Assembly: GCA_937888735.1 (NCBI GenBank)
Contig: CALASN010000039.1
Coordinates: 1 to 15,112, forward strand
Source: UBA5499 sp002426275
GTDB taxonomy: Bacteria; Bacillota; DTU084
Direction: 5' to 3'
Length of the DNA stretch: 15,112 nucleotides
A program made the translations under genes and the position numbers. Positions 1 to 7,700 of the stretch are shown here, one piece after another. Numbering within the stretch: position 1 is the first letter of the stretch; each line of letters opens with the position of its first letter. Below the pieces are notes generated by a model that was not told the DNA's origin, did not search any database, and worked only from the letters and a program-made list of their open reading frames with translations.

Positions 1-9
1 ATCCGCTTC

Positions 10-1104
10 TTAAATGCGAAAATAACATCCGCCGTCAGGGAGAGCGCCGGTCCCGTCCAAGGCGCGGTAGTCCAAATTGAAAGCCAGCGTCGTACTCTCC
101 TGGCGAACGTTCAAGCCGAACTGCAGCTGCCTTTGACTGTAAAGCTGCCAGTCCGGCAGGCCGAAGATGAAGCGCATGCCGTCCAAAGCGTTCCAGCCGG
201 TGGCCTTGCCTTCCTCGTTAAAACGCGGCGTCCTGTCCCGCCACAGGGGATCAAAATCCTCGTCCAAGGCCGCGTAGGCGACACTTCCTTCTATCCCTTC
301 GTCTAAAGCGCGCGTATAAGTCAGATGCTGGAAAGCGCCTTGTTTGCTAGCAGAAGAATCCGGCGCGCTTGCCGTATCCTGATCTGTGGCAAGCTCCAGC
401 TTCAGCTGATCTGCGGCGCTTTCCCTGGCGAGCTCCAAAAGCCAGCTGGCACTGGTTTTCTCTATGGTCCTGTCCGCTTGCCGCACATCGCCTCGCTGTG
501 CCGTCACCAGTTCCAGTTTGTTTCCCCACAGCATGGCGCCTAGTTTCGCGCCGCCTCCCACAGCCCGCTGCATGCGATCCGGCTCCGCGTTGCTGTCCCA
601 GAGCATGAAAGCAGCGGCTTCCAGCGTCGTGCGGGCCGGGAAACTCACAGGCAGCTTCAACCCTTCCATGCTCACTCCCCGGACCATGGGATTATAGATC
701 ACGCCCCCCACTTCTATGCTATCGTCCATGCGGGCAAGCAGCGGCGAGTAATTGACCGCCACGTCCCCAAAAGACAACACCACAGGATTGCCGCCGAAAT
801 ATAAAGGAGCTTCCGTGGAGAGCGCAATCCGCTTCAGTTTAAAATCAAAGCTGGGAAATCCGGAGTTAACTGGAAGCCAGGTGAATTGATCTCCCAGGCC
901 GCCAAAGACGGCCGTGGCTTTGATGTTTCTGTTGTCTCCTTCCAGTCTGGCCCCTACGTTCAGTTGTTTCAGCCCTTCCCAGCCCGCTTCCGGCGTCCGG
1001 CGGATCTGGCCTTTGAGGTTGCCGGACAAATACACGTCCAAACCGGCGGATGCGGGCAGCGAGGCCGCCAACAGCAATAAGAAGACCAGCAGTTTCCTCG
1101 ACAT
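10..1104 (-). CDS. Putative outer-membrane beta-barrel protein of unknown family
   Basis: 364 residues from the ATG at 1104. An in-frame ATG at 1110 directly abuts the G-run ribosome binding site, leaving no spacing, whereas 1104 has 6 nt, so 1104 is preferred. Residues 1-20 are a signal peptide (ending PASA). The mature part is rich in alternating polar and hydrophobic short strands with aromatic ends (for example GLDVYLSGNL at 21-30, LQFGLNV at 327-333 and LAFNLDYRAL at 340-349), as expected for a porin-like barrel. I recognise no named family. The extreme C-terminus (GGCYFRI) ends in Ile rather than the usual Phe. The stop lies 10 bases from the window edge, so the gene is complete but what follows is unseen. 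As the last visible gene after a PorV-like protein, it may be a partner barrel or a glycan porin; neither can be shown from sequence alone. Confidence 0.7.
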   Translation of the reverse strand: MSRKLLVFLLLLAASLPASAGLDVYLSGNLKGQIRRTPEAGWEGLKQLNVGARLEGDNRNIKATAVFGGLGDQFTWLPVNSGFPSFDFKLKRIALSTEAPLYFGGNPVVLSFGDVAVNYSPLLARMDDSIEVGGVIYNPMVRGVSMEGLKLPVSFPARTTLEAAAFMLWDSNAEPDRMQRAVGGGAKLGAMLWGNKLELVTAQRGDVRQADRTIEKTSASWLLELARESAADQLKLELATDQDTASAPDSSASKQGAFQHLTYTRALDEGIEGSVAYAALDEDFDPLWRDRTPRFNEEGKATGWNALDGMRFIFGLPDWQLYSQRQLQFGLNVRQESTTLAFNLDYRALDGTGALPDGGCYFRI

Positions 1105-1110
1105 CGTCAT

Positions 1111-1119
1111 CCCCCCTTT
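1111..1119 (-). promoter_or_regulatory. G-run ribosome binding site that decides the start at 1104
   Basis: AAAGGGGGG touches the ATG at 1110, leaving it no spacing, but sits 6 nt before the in-frame ATG at 1104. The second ATG is therefore the better start. Confidence 0.65.
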
Positions 1120-1121
1120 GC

Positions 1122-1913
1122 TTAAAACTGTCTCGTCAAACCTAAGGCATTAGTGGAGCCAAGCGAGCCAAGCTCGAAACAATAATCAATCTGCCATGAG
1201 CCGCTGTGCAACCCCAAACCAAAGCTGGGGGCGCCGTCTTTCAGACCTGCACGCACGGCCAGGTTCTGGCCCAGCCGCCGCTCGATGCCCAGATTCAGCT
1301 CCTTGGCGTTGACCAATTCACCTGTCACCAGCGTCCCAGGCAGCTCCCAGGCAAGCCCCAGCTTCACTTCCCTGGGGGCGCTATTCACCTTGCGGACTGG
1401 ACTAGCTACGGCAAAGGCATTGAAGGCGCCCAGTCCCCACTTGAGATTGCCCTTCTTTCCGCTGACGCCGAAATCCAAACACAGGGCCGAGGCTGTGCCC
1501 GCGTCGGAATTGAGAGCCGCTCTCCTCAGGGTAAAGCCGTAATCCAAAGGCAGCAGGCTGCTCTTTCTGCCGTAAGCAAACTGCAGCGTGGTCACCTGAT
1601 AAAACAGATCTTCGAGATTCGTCACCTGTTCAAAGGCAAAGCCCGCGCCTCCTCCCCAAAGCGGTCCGGAGTAGGCGAAATTGCTCTGGGTAAAGCCAAT
1701 GCCAAACAGGTCGCTGTAGGTCATGAAAAACTCCCGCTTGGCGTCAGCAAGCCCCGCAGGATTGGTGTAAATGCTGCTGACGCCGCCGTCTCCCGCGACC
1801 AGCGCCCCGCCCATGGCCTGGGAGCGAATTCCAATCTGCCGATGTTCAAAATCCGCAGCTTCCGCGCCAAGTGCCAAAGCTATGGCTATCAAGAGAAATA
1901 AAGCTTTTCGCAT
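1122..1913 (-). CDS. PorV/UPF0164-like outer-membrane beta-barrel protein
   Basis: 263 residues with a signal peptide (1-19 or 20, ending AEA/A). The N-terminus carries the family signature: SQAMGGALVA (31-40), then SSIYTNPAGLA (46-56), the pattern seen in PorV, PorQ, UPF0164 and FadL-type barrels. Later strands fit the same group (LGAFNAF, and VKLGLAWEL), and the protein ends in Phe (LTRQF), the Bam-recognised terminus of outer-membrane barrels. At 263 residues it is shorter than PorV (nearly 400), so the barrel is probably smaller. PorV works in type 9 secretion by handing substrates to the surface; UPF0164 proteins have no settled role. The gene starts 12 nt after the stop of the FlgD-Ig-terminated binding protein, and a second putative barrel follows 17 nt later, so a role in placing or anchoring that protein is plausible but inferred. 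Confidence 0.8.
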   Translation of the reverse strand: MRKALFLLIAIALALGAEAADFEHRQIGIRSQAMGGALVAGDGGVSSIYTNPAGLADAKREFFMTYSDLFGIGFTQSNFAYSGPLWGGGAGFAFEQVTNLEDLFYQVTTLQFAYGRKSSLLPLDYGFTLRRAALNSDAGTASALCLDFGVSGKKGNLKWGLGAFNAFAVASPVRKVNSAPREVKLGLAWELPGTLVTGELVNAKELNLGIERRLGQNLAVRAGLKDGAPSFGLGLHSGSWQIDYCFELGSLGSTNALGLTRQF

Positions 1914-1919
1914 GTTTCT

Positions 1920-1927
1920 CCCCCCTT
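1920..1927 (-). promoter_or_regulatory. Ribosome binding site overlapping the upstream stop codon
   Basis: AAGGGGGG overlaps the last two bases of the TAA (1928-1926) of the Fn3/FlgD-Ig gene, and GGAG follows 4 nt before the ATG at 1913. The overlap points to translational coupling of the binding protein and the PorV-like barrel. Confidence 0.7.
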
Positions 1928-4583
1928 ATTGTGCTCTGTAAACCTGGATGCGCCTGTAGAGAACCTGCGGCCTGCTGTCCGGCTGCTCCAAAACCAGCTG
2001 GCCGATGTACAAGCCGTCCACCAGCAGCTTCCCTTGCTGATCGCGGCCATCCCAGATGATTTTCGAGACCCCGTATTCGTCGCCGCTCTTGGCCGGCTGC
2101 CACTGCCGGGGCAAGAGGGTGCGCACCAGTTTCCCTCTGGAATCGAAGATTTTCACCGTCACCCAGCCGTCTTTGTCTAACACATATGTGAGCGCGATGC
2201 TTTCCCTATCTCTCACCAGCCGCGGCAATAAATTGAAATAAGGAGCCGGGAAACGAGCGTTGCCTACGTCCGCCACATCGAAGGCGGCGGGTCTGGAAAA
2301 GCCTCCCGCCACGCCCGAGGCGTAATGGGCCCGCACTCGCCAGTAAATTGTGCCGGGCGCAAGCACCGTCCCTTCGCTCAAAGTGAATTGGGTCCCGGCG
2401 ATCTCAGCTATTGCCGCCGCGTCGGAAAAATCTGCGCTTGGGGCGTATTCTAAAGTATAGGAAGCGACAACATCGTCATAGTCCACAACCGGAGCGTCCC
2501 AGCTGAAGGAAACCGGTTGATTAGCCACCACATCGGGCAGCTGCGGCGAGACCGCCACCGGCACTGCTGCAGCCAAAACTGTCTCAGTCAACTCCCCGCT
2601 GGCCTGCCAATTTCGCGCTTTATCCACGGAAAGCACATGATAATAATACGTTGCCCCGACCGCCACCGCAGGATCCAAATGCTGAAAATTCTCCGCGCCG
2701 TTAGCCTGCACCTGAGCGATTTTCAGCTCCGCCAAGAGAGCCGGATCCGCTTCCAACATCGTTTCCAGATCGGGGTACGATTGGCTGCTGCGCAAGATGT
2801 AGTATTCCTCCGGCAGATCTTCATCCCCAGCTGCAGGCAGCGGTCTCTGCCAGGTGAGGCGGAGCGCGCCCCGAACGGCGGCGCTGATGCCCGCATTCAG
2901 CGGCGGATTAGGTTTCTCCAGGTCAGGCCGCGGCACTCCAGGCCCCACAACCGCGGATAGATTGTTGGTGTTGCCTGCGCGATCTTCGCATTTGACGGCG
3001 TAATAGTAACTTTCTCCAGGCACCACGTTCCGATCGCGCCAGGTGAACGCTTGCTTTGTGGTATCTTCCAGAATCGTGGCCACAGGCGAACCGCTTCCTA
3101 CCTGGCCGCTGTCTTGGGCCCGGTAAATCAAGTATTTGGCCGCGCGCTCCCCGTCGCTGGCAGGCGCAGGCGGCAACCACGAAAGAATCAGATTCCCGCC
3201 CAGCGCATCCGAGAGCTCCGGCGCCTGCGGCAGCGGATTAGGCGGCACCAGATCGTTACAAGCCGCATTGGATTCATTTGGTGCAAAGAAATCGTTGATG
3301 CTTCTTATTTTATAATAAGCCAAAGTCCCAAGGCCCGGATTCTCGTCCAGCCAGATGTTGGCTCCGGTCACAGTAGCGATGAGGCTGCTGTCTGTGAGCG
3401 GGAAATCAGGCGCACTGCCGCGATGGATCTCATAGAGGCGGTTATGCTCCTGCGCCTGCCAGCTGAGGCTGATCTTGCCTTCTATGTTTTGGGCGGCGAG
3501 CGCTATGGGGACCTCAGGTACCAGGTCTGAGGCAGGATACAGAGCGATGCCGTCAAAGTAAATTTTGCCTTCTCCTCTGTTGACATACAAATTGGGCATA
3601 ATGTAAGCAATATTGCCGGGCAACTCTGTCGCTCTAAATGTGAATTGAAAATATTGCCAGTTATCTGAAGTGAAACCTATCTCTTTGCTCAAAAAAGCAT
3701 AGTTGTTATCAGCTTTGCGGCAAATGAACTCGGCCACTGCTCTGGCGGTGGTCCCTGGGGCGCGTTTCGCCCACCCTGAATAGATCAGATCTTTATTGTA
3801 TTGGCGCGGCGCCGGCACAAGCTCACCTGACACCAGTTTGATGGTAGTGGCAGAGTTCGTTACCGCCAGCGAGCAGCTATGGCCGCTGAATTTCACCTCC
3901 TCGGTATCTCTGTACTTCACCGTATACGTACCATCTGCCCCTCCGCTCTTAAAAGAATACCACCCGCTGCTGGAGTTCTCGAAATCTGGATCAGAGAGCA
4001 AGTTATGCCTTCCCACATCTGTACCCTGTCTCAGCGGGCCATAGGAACTGAGAGGCTGCTCCTTGACCAACATGTCAGGATCCGGATCACCCGCCGGGCC
4101 GGACACCGGCACCAATAAAAACCAATCCAAAAGGAGATTTCGATCTTCCTTGGTGGCAGAATCATAAAAGTCATTTTTATAATTTAAGGTGAGCTGATAA
4201 GTGCCCGGCTCAAAATACGTGGCAATGCTGGCCAGCACTAAAAGATTAGGGTTATTGGAATCGACATTCCAAGTGTAGTATTGGTAGAGTTGATCTGTCG
4301 CCTCCAAAAGAGGCCAAACCCCCTTTGCCGGTTGTCCAAACCCTCTGATCAATAGCTTGTAATAACCCGCCTCTGGAATCTCCAATGACAACCTTACGGA
4401 GCCTGCACCCCAGAATGCCAGGAAACCGCCCAAATTATAGGCGCCGCCGGTTTGATCTAAAGATTGGTCTTCAGCCTCAAATAGCGCCCCTGGAGCGAGG
4501 ACTGTCCTGGCCCAGGCTGTCTGGCCAGACACGCATAAAATTGATAACGCCACCATGAGCATTAACAACCTATTCCTGTTCAT
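1926..4583 (-). CDS. Secreted non-catalytic carbohydrate-binding protein with Fn3 repeats and FlgD-Ig-like C-terminus
   Basis: 885 residues from the ATG at 4583. The frame stays open upstream to a TTG at 4619, but starting at 4583 gives a clean signal peptide (1-25, ending QTAWA) and places AAGGGGG 12 nt upstream. Domains: CBM36/60-like (about 28-160, with YKND and DRNLLLD); CBM4/9-like jelly roll (about 194-353, beginning NLLSDPDFE); four fibronectin type III domains (about 357-445, 450-550, 556-672 and 675-773), the second and third with the SYYYAVKCEDRAGN type of signature; and a FlgD-Ig-like domain (about 785-885, with VKIFDSRGKLVRTL and WDGRDQQGKLLVDGLY). No catalytic motif was found. 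A surface scaffold or substrate-binding protein is the simplest reading. FlgD-Ig ends are common on exported proteins of diderm candidate phyla and resemble type 9 secretion sorting domains in fold. Its stop codon overlaps the ribosome binding site of the PorV-like gene, so the two are probably translationally coupled. Confidence 0.87.
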   Translation of the reverse strand: MNRNRLLMLMVALSILCVSGQTAWARTVLAPGALFEAEDQSLDQTGGAYNLGGFLAFWGAGSVRLSLEIPEAGYYKLLIRGFGQPAKGVWPLLEATDQLYQYYTWNVDSNNPNLLVLASIATYFEPGTYQLTLNYKNDFYDSATKEDRNLLLDWFLLVPVSGPAGDPDPDMLVKEQPLSSYGPLRQGTDVGRHNLLSDPDFENSSSGWYSFKSGGADGTYTVKYRDTEEVKFSGHSCSLAVTNSATTIKLVSGELVPAPRQYNKDLIYSGWAKRAPGTTARAVAEFICRKADNNYAFLSKEIGFTSDNWQYFQFTFRATELPGNIAYIMPNLYVNRGEGKIYFDGIALYPASDLVPEVPIALAAQNIEGKISLSWQAQEHNRLYEIHRGSAPDFPLTDSSLIATVTGANIWLDENPGLGTLAYYKIRSINDFFAPNESNAACNDLVPPNPLPQAPELSDALGGNLILSWLPPAPASDGERAAKYLIYRAQDSGQVGSGSPVATILEDTTKQAFTWRDRNVVPGESYYYAVKCEDRAGNTNNLSAVVGPGVPRPDLEKPNPPLNAGISAAVRGALRLTWQRPLPAAGDEDLPEEYYILRSSQSYPDLETMLEADPALLAELKIAQVQANGAENFQHLDPAVAVGATYYYHVLSVDKARNWQASGELTETVLAAAVPVAVSPQLPDVVANQPVSFSWDAPVVDYDDVVASYTLEYAPSADFSDAAAIAEIAGTQFTLSEGTVLAPGTIYWRVRAHYASGVAGGFSRPAAFDVADVGNARFPAPYFNLLPRLVRDRESIALTYVLDKDGWVTVKIFDSRGKLVRTLLPRQWQPAKSGDEYGVSKIIWDGRDQQGKLLVDGLYIGQLVLEQPDSRPQVLYRRIQVYRAQ
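4104..4502 (-). other. CBM36/60-like domain in the Fn3/FlgD-Ig protein (residues 28-160)
   Basis: Homologous to the domain at 13077-13445: IRGFGQPAKGVWPL matches FRAWGKPCQNEWPI, and NYKND with KEDRNLLLDWF matches SYIND with REDRNLYLDGV. Sharing it implies that scaffold and enzyme bind the same class of glycan. Confidence 0.55.
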
Positions 4584-4595
4584 CTGCTTAATTAG

Positions 4596-4602
4596 CCCCC
4601 TT
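4596..4602 (-). promoter_or_regulatory. G-run ribosome binding site that decides the start at 4583
   Basis: AAGGGGG lies 12 nt before the ATG at 4583. The spacing is somewhat long, but the alternative TTG at 4619 has no comparable site and would put 12 extra residues before the signal peptide. Confidence 0.6.
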
Positions 4603-4711
4603 TCAGCAAGAAAAGCCAAACTTCCGCATCCGCTTTTTTAAGCTAACGATGAGAAACCGCAATGAAGATAACTTCCCTCACTCTCCTTTTGTCGGATTTG
4701 GACAACCTGTT

Positions 4712-4736
4712 AACAGCTGCCTTCATTCAAGCTGTT
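4712..4736 (-). other. Inverted repeat just after the second GH2 gene
   Basis: AACAGCT (4718-4712 when read as its complement partner) and AGCTGTT form a perfect 7-bp stem with an 11-nt loop, starting 18 nt after the GH2 stop codon. No T-run follows on the minus strand, so it is not a typical intrinsic terminator; it could protect or process the 3' end of the upstream message. Confidence 0.4.
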
Positions 4737-4753
4737 CTTTAGCAAACGCCTTT

Positions 4754-7700
4754 TCACTCCAGCTTGAGCTCATCCAGATAGAAGATCAGCTGGGAACTGC
4801 CGGGATAATAAATGAAAAACTCGCCTCGCAGCTGTGACAACGGCCACTTTGCGGGATCAAAACCTAAATCTTCTTTCAAGTTGAACCAGACTTTGCGCCA
4901 AGTGCCGGGTCTCGTCAAAAGGTAGGTATGCAATTTTCCTTGCCAATCATCTTTGGGCAAGACTACGTTCAGCGTGCCGCTGCCCTCCGCCTTAAGCCAA
5001 AAGGTAAGGTAGTCATACTGCATTCCCGCTTTCAGCTGCTGCGTGTCAAAACGGACGAAAGTTACCGGCGTTCCGCCCTCCGTTTTGGGAGGCAGAGTTA
5101 CCTTGAGCGCATAGTCTCCGGAGAAGACGTGTTCCGGTTCGCTCTGCCGGTACACTCTCTGGACAACCGGCGGTGCCCCTGTCCCGGGCGTATCGCAAAG
5201 GGTGCTCCACTTCTTCCCCGTTTCCTGATCGTCGATAAGCAGAGGACTCTCGTGCGCCCTCTCGCCGCTTACGGCAACCAGCATCAACACGGCCTGCCCG
5301 CTGGAAGTGAAGTCGATAGAGACGATTTTACTCTCGGGTCGTGGATTCTCCCAGCACAGGAGCCAGAGTCTCACTTTGTTCCCCTGCGGGTTTTCTCCGG
5401 TGAAGGCTGAAGCAGCCTGCGCTAACAGACCGTCATACTTCCAATCGCCGATATTGACGCCGGCAGAAAGCGGGATCTCGGCGCTGGTTCCGTCCTCATA
5501 ATGGAGTAGATACTCGCCCGCATCCTCCCCCTGCTGCCAGGCCAAGGCGTGCAGGAAAAAGATCCTGCTCAGAGATTCATTAACGGCGATTCCCTGGACT
5601 TTCTCCGGAAAATACTCCCGTCCCGGTCCGCGCAAAACGATACAGCTGCGGTCATTGTTGCCCGCCGGATCGATGATGGAAAACGGGACGCCCAAAAACT
5701 CCCGGCTGCCTAAGGGGATAATCCGCAAATCGTCGCTGCCCGCGTCTATCCAGCCGCCCAGCCCGTCGCCGGCCTGCCAGTCCGTGAAGCTGCGATTGGC
5801 AAAGGGAGCCAGGTCCAGCTGGACAATTCGCTCCGCTGCGACGGCATACTCTTGTCTGGGCAAAATCCACGGCCGGGTATAAGCAGAATGGCCGTCCCCC
5901 AAAAGATACCCAAGCGCGCTGCGCAAATACGTGGCCGCGGCGCTGTCCTCTTCCCACAATGTTGCGGCCAAAAGCTGACTTGTGAGAATCAGCCCCGAGC
6001 CGTAAGTTCCTTCGGCCACGGCAGTATAAACCCCAGTGCTGCCCAGGAAAGGGCCGCGCACAGCCAAGGCGTTTTTATTGAAGGTGGTGGCGAATAAGAC
6101 GGCATAGCCGCGCTGGGGATTCTGCCAGGTATCGAAATTGCTTTGCGTCAGCCCGCTGAAAGCCGGATGCGCTGGAATCGCCAAATCTACAAAGGTATTC
6201 TTTGCCTGAATTAGTCCTTGCCCCAGAGGGGTTAATCCTTCGTAATTCTGTTCCAGCTGCAGGTAACGGCCTCCTTCATGAATCCAGGTCAAAAGCGCCA
6301 GCATGTGATCCTGTTCTTCAAAATAGGCCACTGGCTCATCTGCAGGCGGCATGATCAAGACGTCCATCTCAGCTAGTTCTTCAAGCCGGGAAATCTGCGT
6401 AAAGGTGATCCGGAGGCCATTTAAGATCTGACGGAGCTTAAGATCAGATTCCGTATTTGTCTGCCAAACCGCTACCCGCTTGCTTGTGGCAATCGCAGTT
6501 GTGCGAAGATCGTCACGCTGGATGAACAGATCATAAAAGTTGCGGCTGAGTTCTTTGCTGCCGCTTAAGACTTGCAGGCGCAGCTGATAATTGCCCGCCG
6601 GCAGCTGAGACGGGATGACGAGTTGAATTGAGCGCTCCCATTTTTCCCAGGCAGCCAAAGTGTCCAGGTTAAGGGTGCTGAGGTTGCGCTGCGAACCGTC
6701 CGGTCCCACTAAAGTGAGTTTCAACGCCAGATCTCGCAACAGCCGCGATTGGCTGTTTACCAAGTAAAGGTTTTGCTGATAGCTCCGGCCGCTGAAAAGA
6801 TTAGTCAGGATCCTCCCGTCCGGCCAGCGCAAGCCCACGAACAGCGGCTGATTCCACAGGGCGGCTGCGCTTGTGTCGCTGTCGTGAAACCAGGGAGCGA
6901 AGCCGCTGATGGCCTCCTGCTGGTAGCGGATAAATTCCATGGTCCGTTTGCCGTAATGATCCCGGCCAAACTGCAGTCCGCGTTCGGGATCCAAAGCCGC
7001 CGCGAGGCCGATGGTGCCTGCAAAGCCGATGCCCTGTGGCTCCGCCCAACTGGTTTGGTTTTCGGCATAGGCCGCATATTTGTCGATCTCGTTCAGCGTA
7101 AAGGAAGAATCGGATTTGCCGCCCCAGGAATAACCCACGCACTCCCAGATCACAAACGGCATCCCAAGCTGGCCTCCGGCTCCGTACACCTCAAGATTGC
7201 TGTTTAAGGTTGTCTCAAAGTTCGTCTCCCAATTGGTCCATGCCGAGGCGCTGAGGCCAAGATAGGTATGCAGATCCAAAAAATCCGTCTGCAGCTTTTC
7301 CCTGCCGTAGCTGCCAAGCCCGGCTACCCCGGAGAACGTGCAAAGGGGCCTGCCCGAGCGATCCAGCTGGCGCACAAGCGCAGCTTGCTTATCCATTTGC
7401 CGGCAGACGTCCGGCTTATTGGCATGCTTTACTTCGTTGCCCAAGGACCACATAACGACCGCAGGATGGTTGTAATCGCGCCAGACCCATTCTTGGACCT
7501 CTCGCAGATTGTTTTCTTCAAAGGCGGCCTCGTCAAGCCAATCGGTGAAAGCCCAGGCCCACTCGTTATAGATCATGATCCCAACCTCATCTGCCGCTTC
7601 CAAAGCGGCCGGAACGATGGGCATGTGCGGGTTGCGAACGATGGTATATCCTTGCCGCCGGAAATTCACCAGTTTAGCCGCGATTCTCTGTTTCTCAGTC

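Larger units (their letters stand above)
4584..4753 (-). other. 170-nt intergenic space, the longest in the block
   Basis: Lies between the second GH2 gene and the Fn3/FlgD-Ig gene. It holds one inverted repeat (4712-4736) and the G-run ribosome binding site at 4596-4602. No convincing -35/-10 pair, tRNA or small gene was seen on either strand. It is the most likely place for an internal promoter or mRNA processing site. Confidence 0.5.

Noticed and set aside
1206..1901. 231-codon open frame on the plus strand
   Set aside because: Lies entirely antisense to the PorV-like gene, has no signal peptide or known motif, and its composition follows from the gene on the other strand.
1926..2230. Calling the C-terminal domain a true type 9 secretion sorting domain
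   Set aside because: The sequence fits the FlgD-Ig family more directly, and no type 9 core component is visible in the window.
4584..4619. TTG at 4619 as start of the Fn3/FlgD-Ig protein
   Set aside because: It adds 12 residues in front of a good signal peptide and lacks a suitable ribosome binding site; the ATG at 4583 is preferred.
4590..4680. Sigma-70-like promoter (TTGCGG with an A-rich -10)
   Set aside because: Both boxes match poorly and the spacer is short; not better than chance.
4584..4700. Possible tiny leader peptides upstream of the Fn3/FlgD-Ig gene (a GTG frame after AAAGGAG, and an 8-codon ATG frame)
   Set aside because: The GTG is only 1 nt from its would-be ribosome binding site and the ATG frame has none; no regulatory codon pattern.
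4649..4837. 62-codon plus-strand frame partly in the 170-nt space
   Set aside because: Runs into the end of the second GH2 gene on the opposite strand; low-complexity product, no supporting signals.
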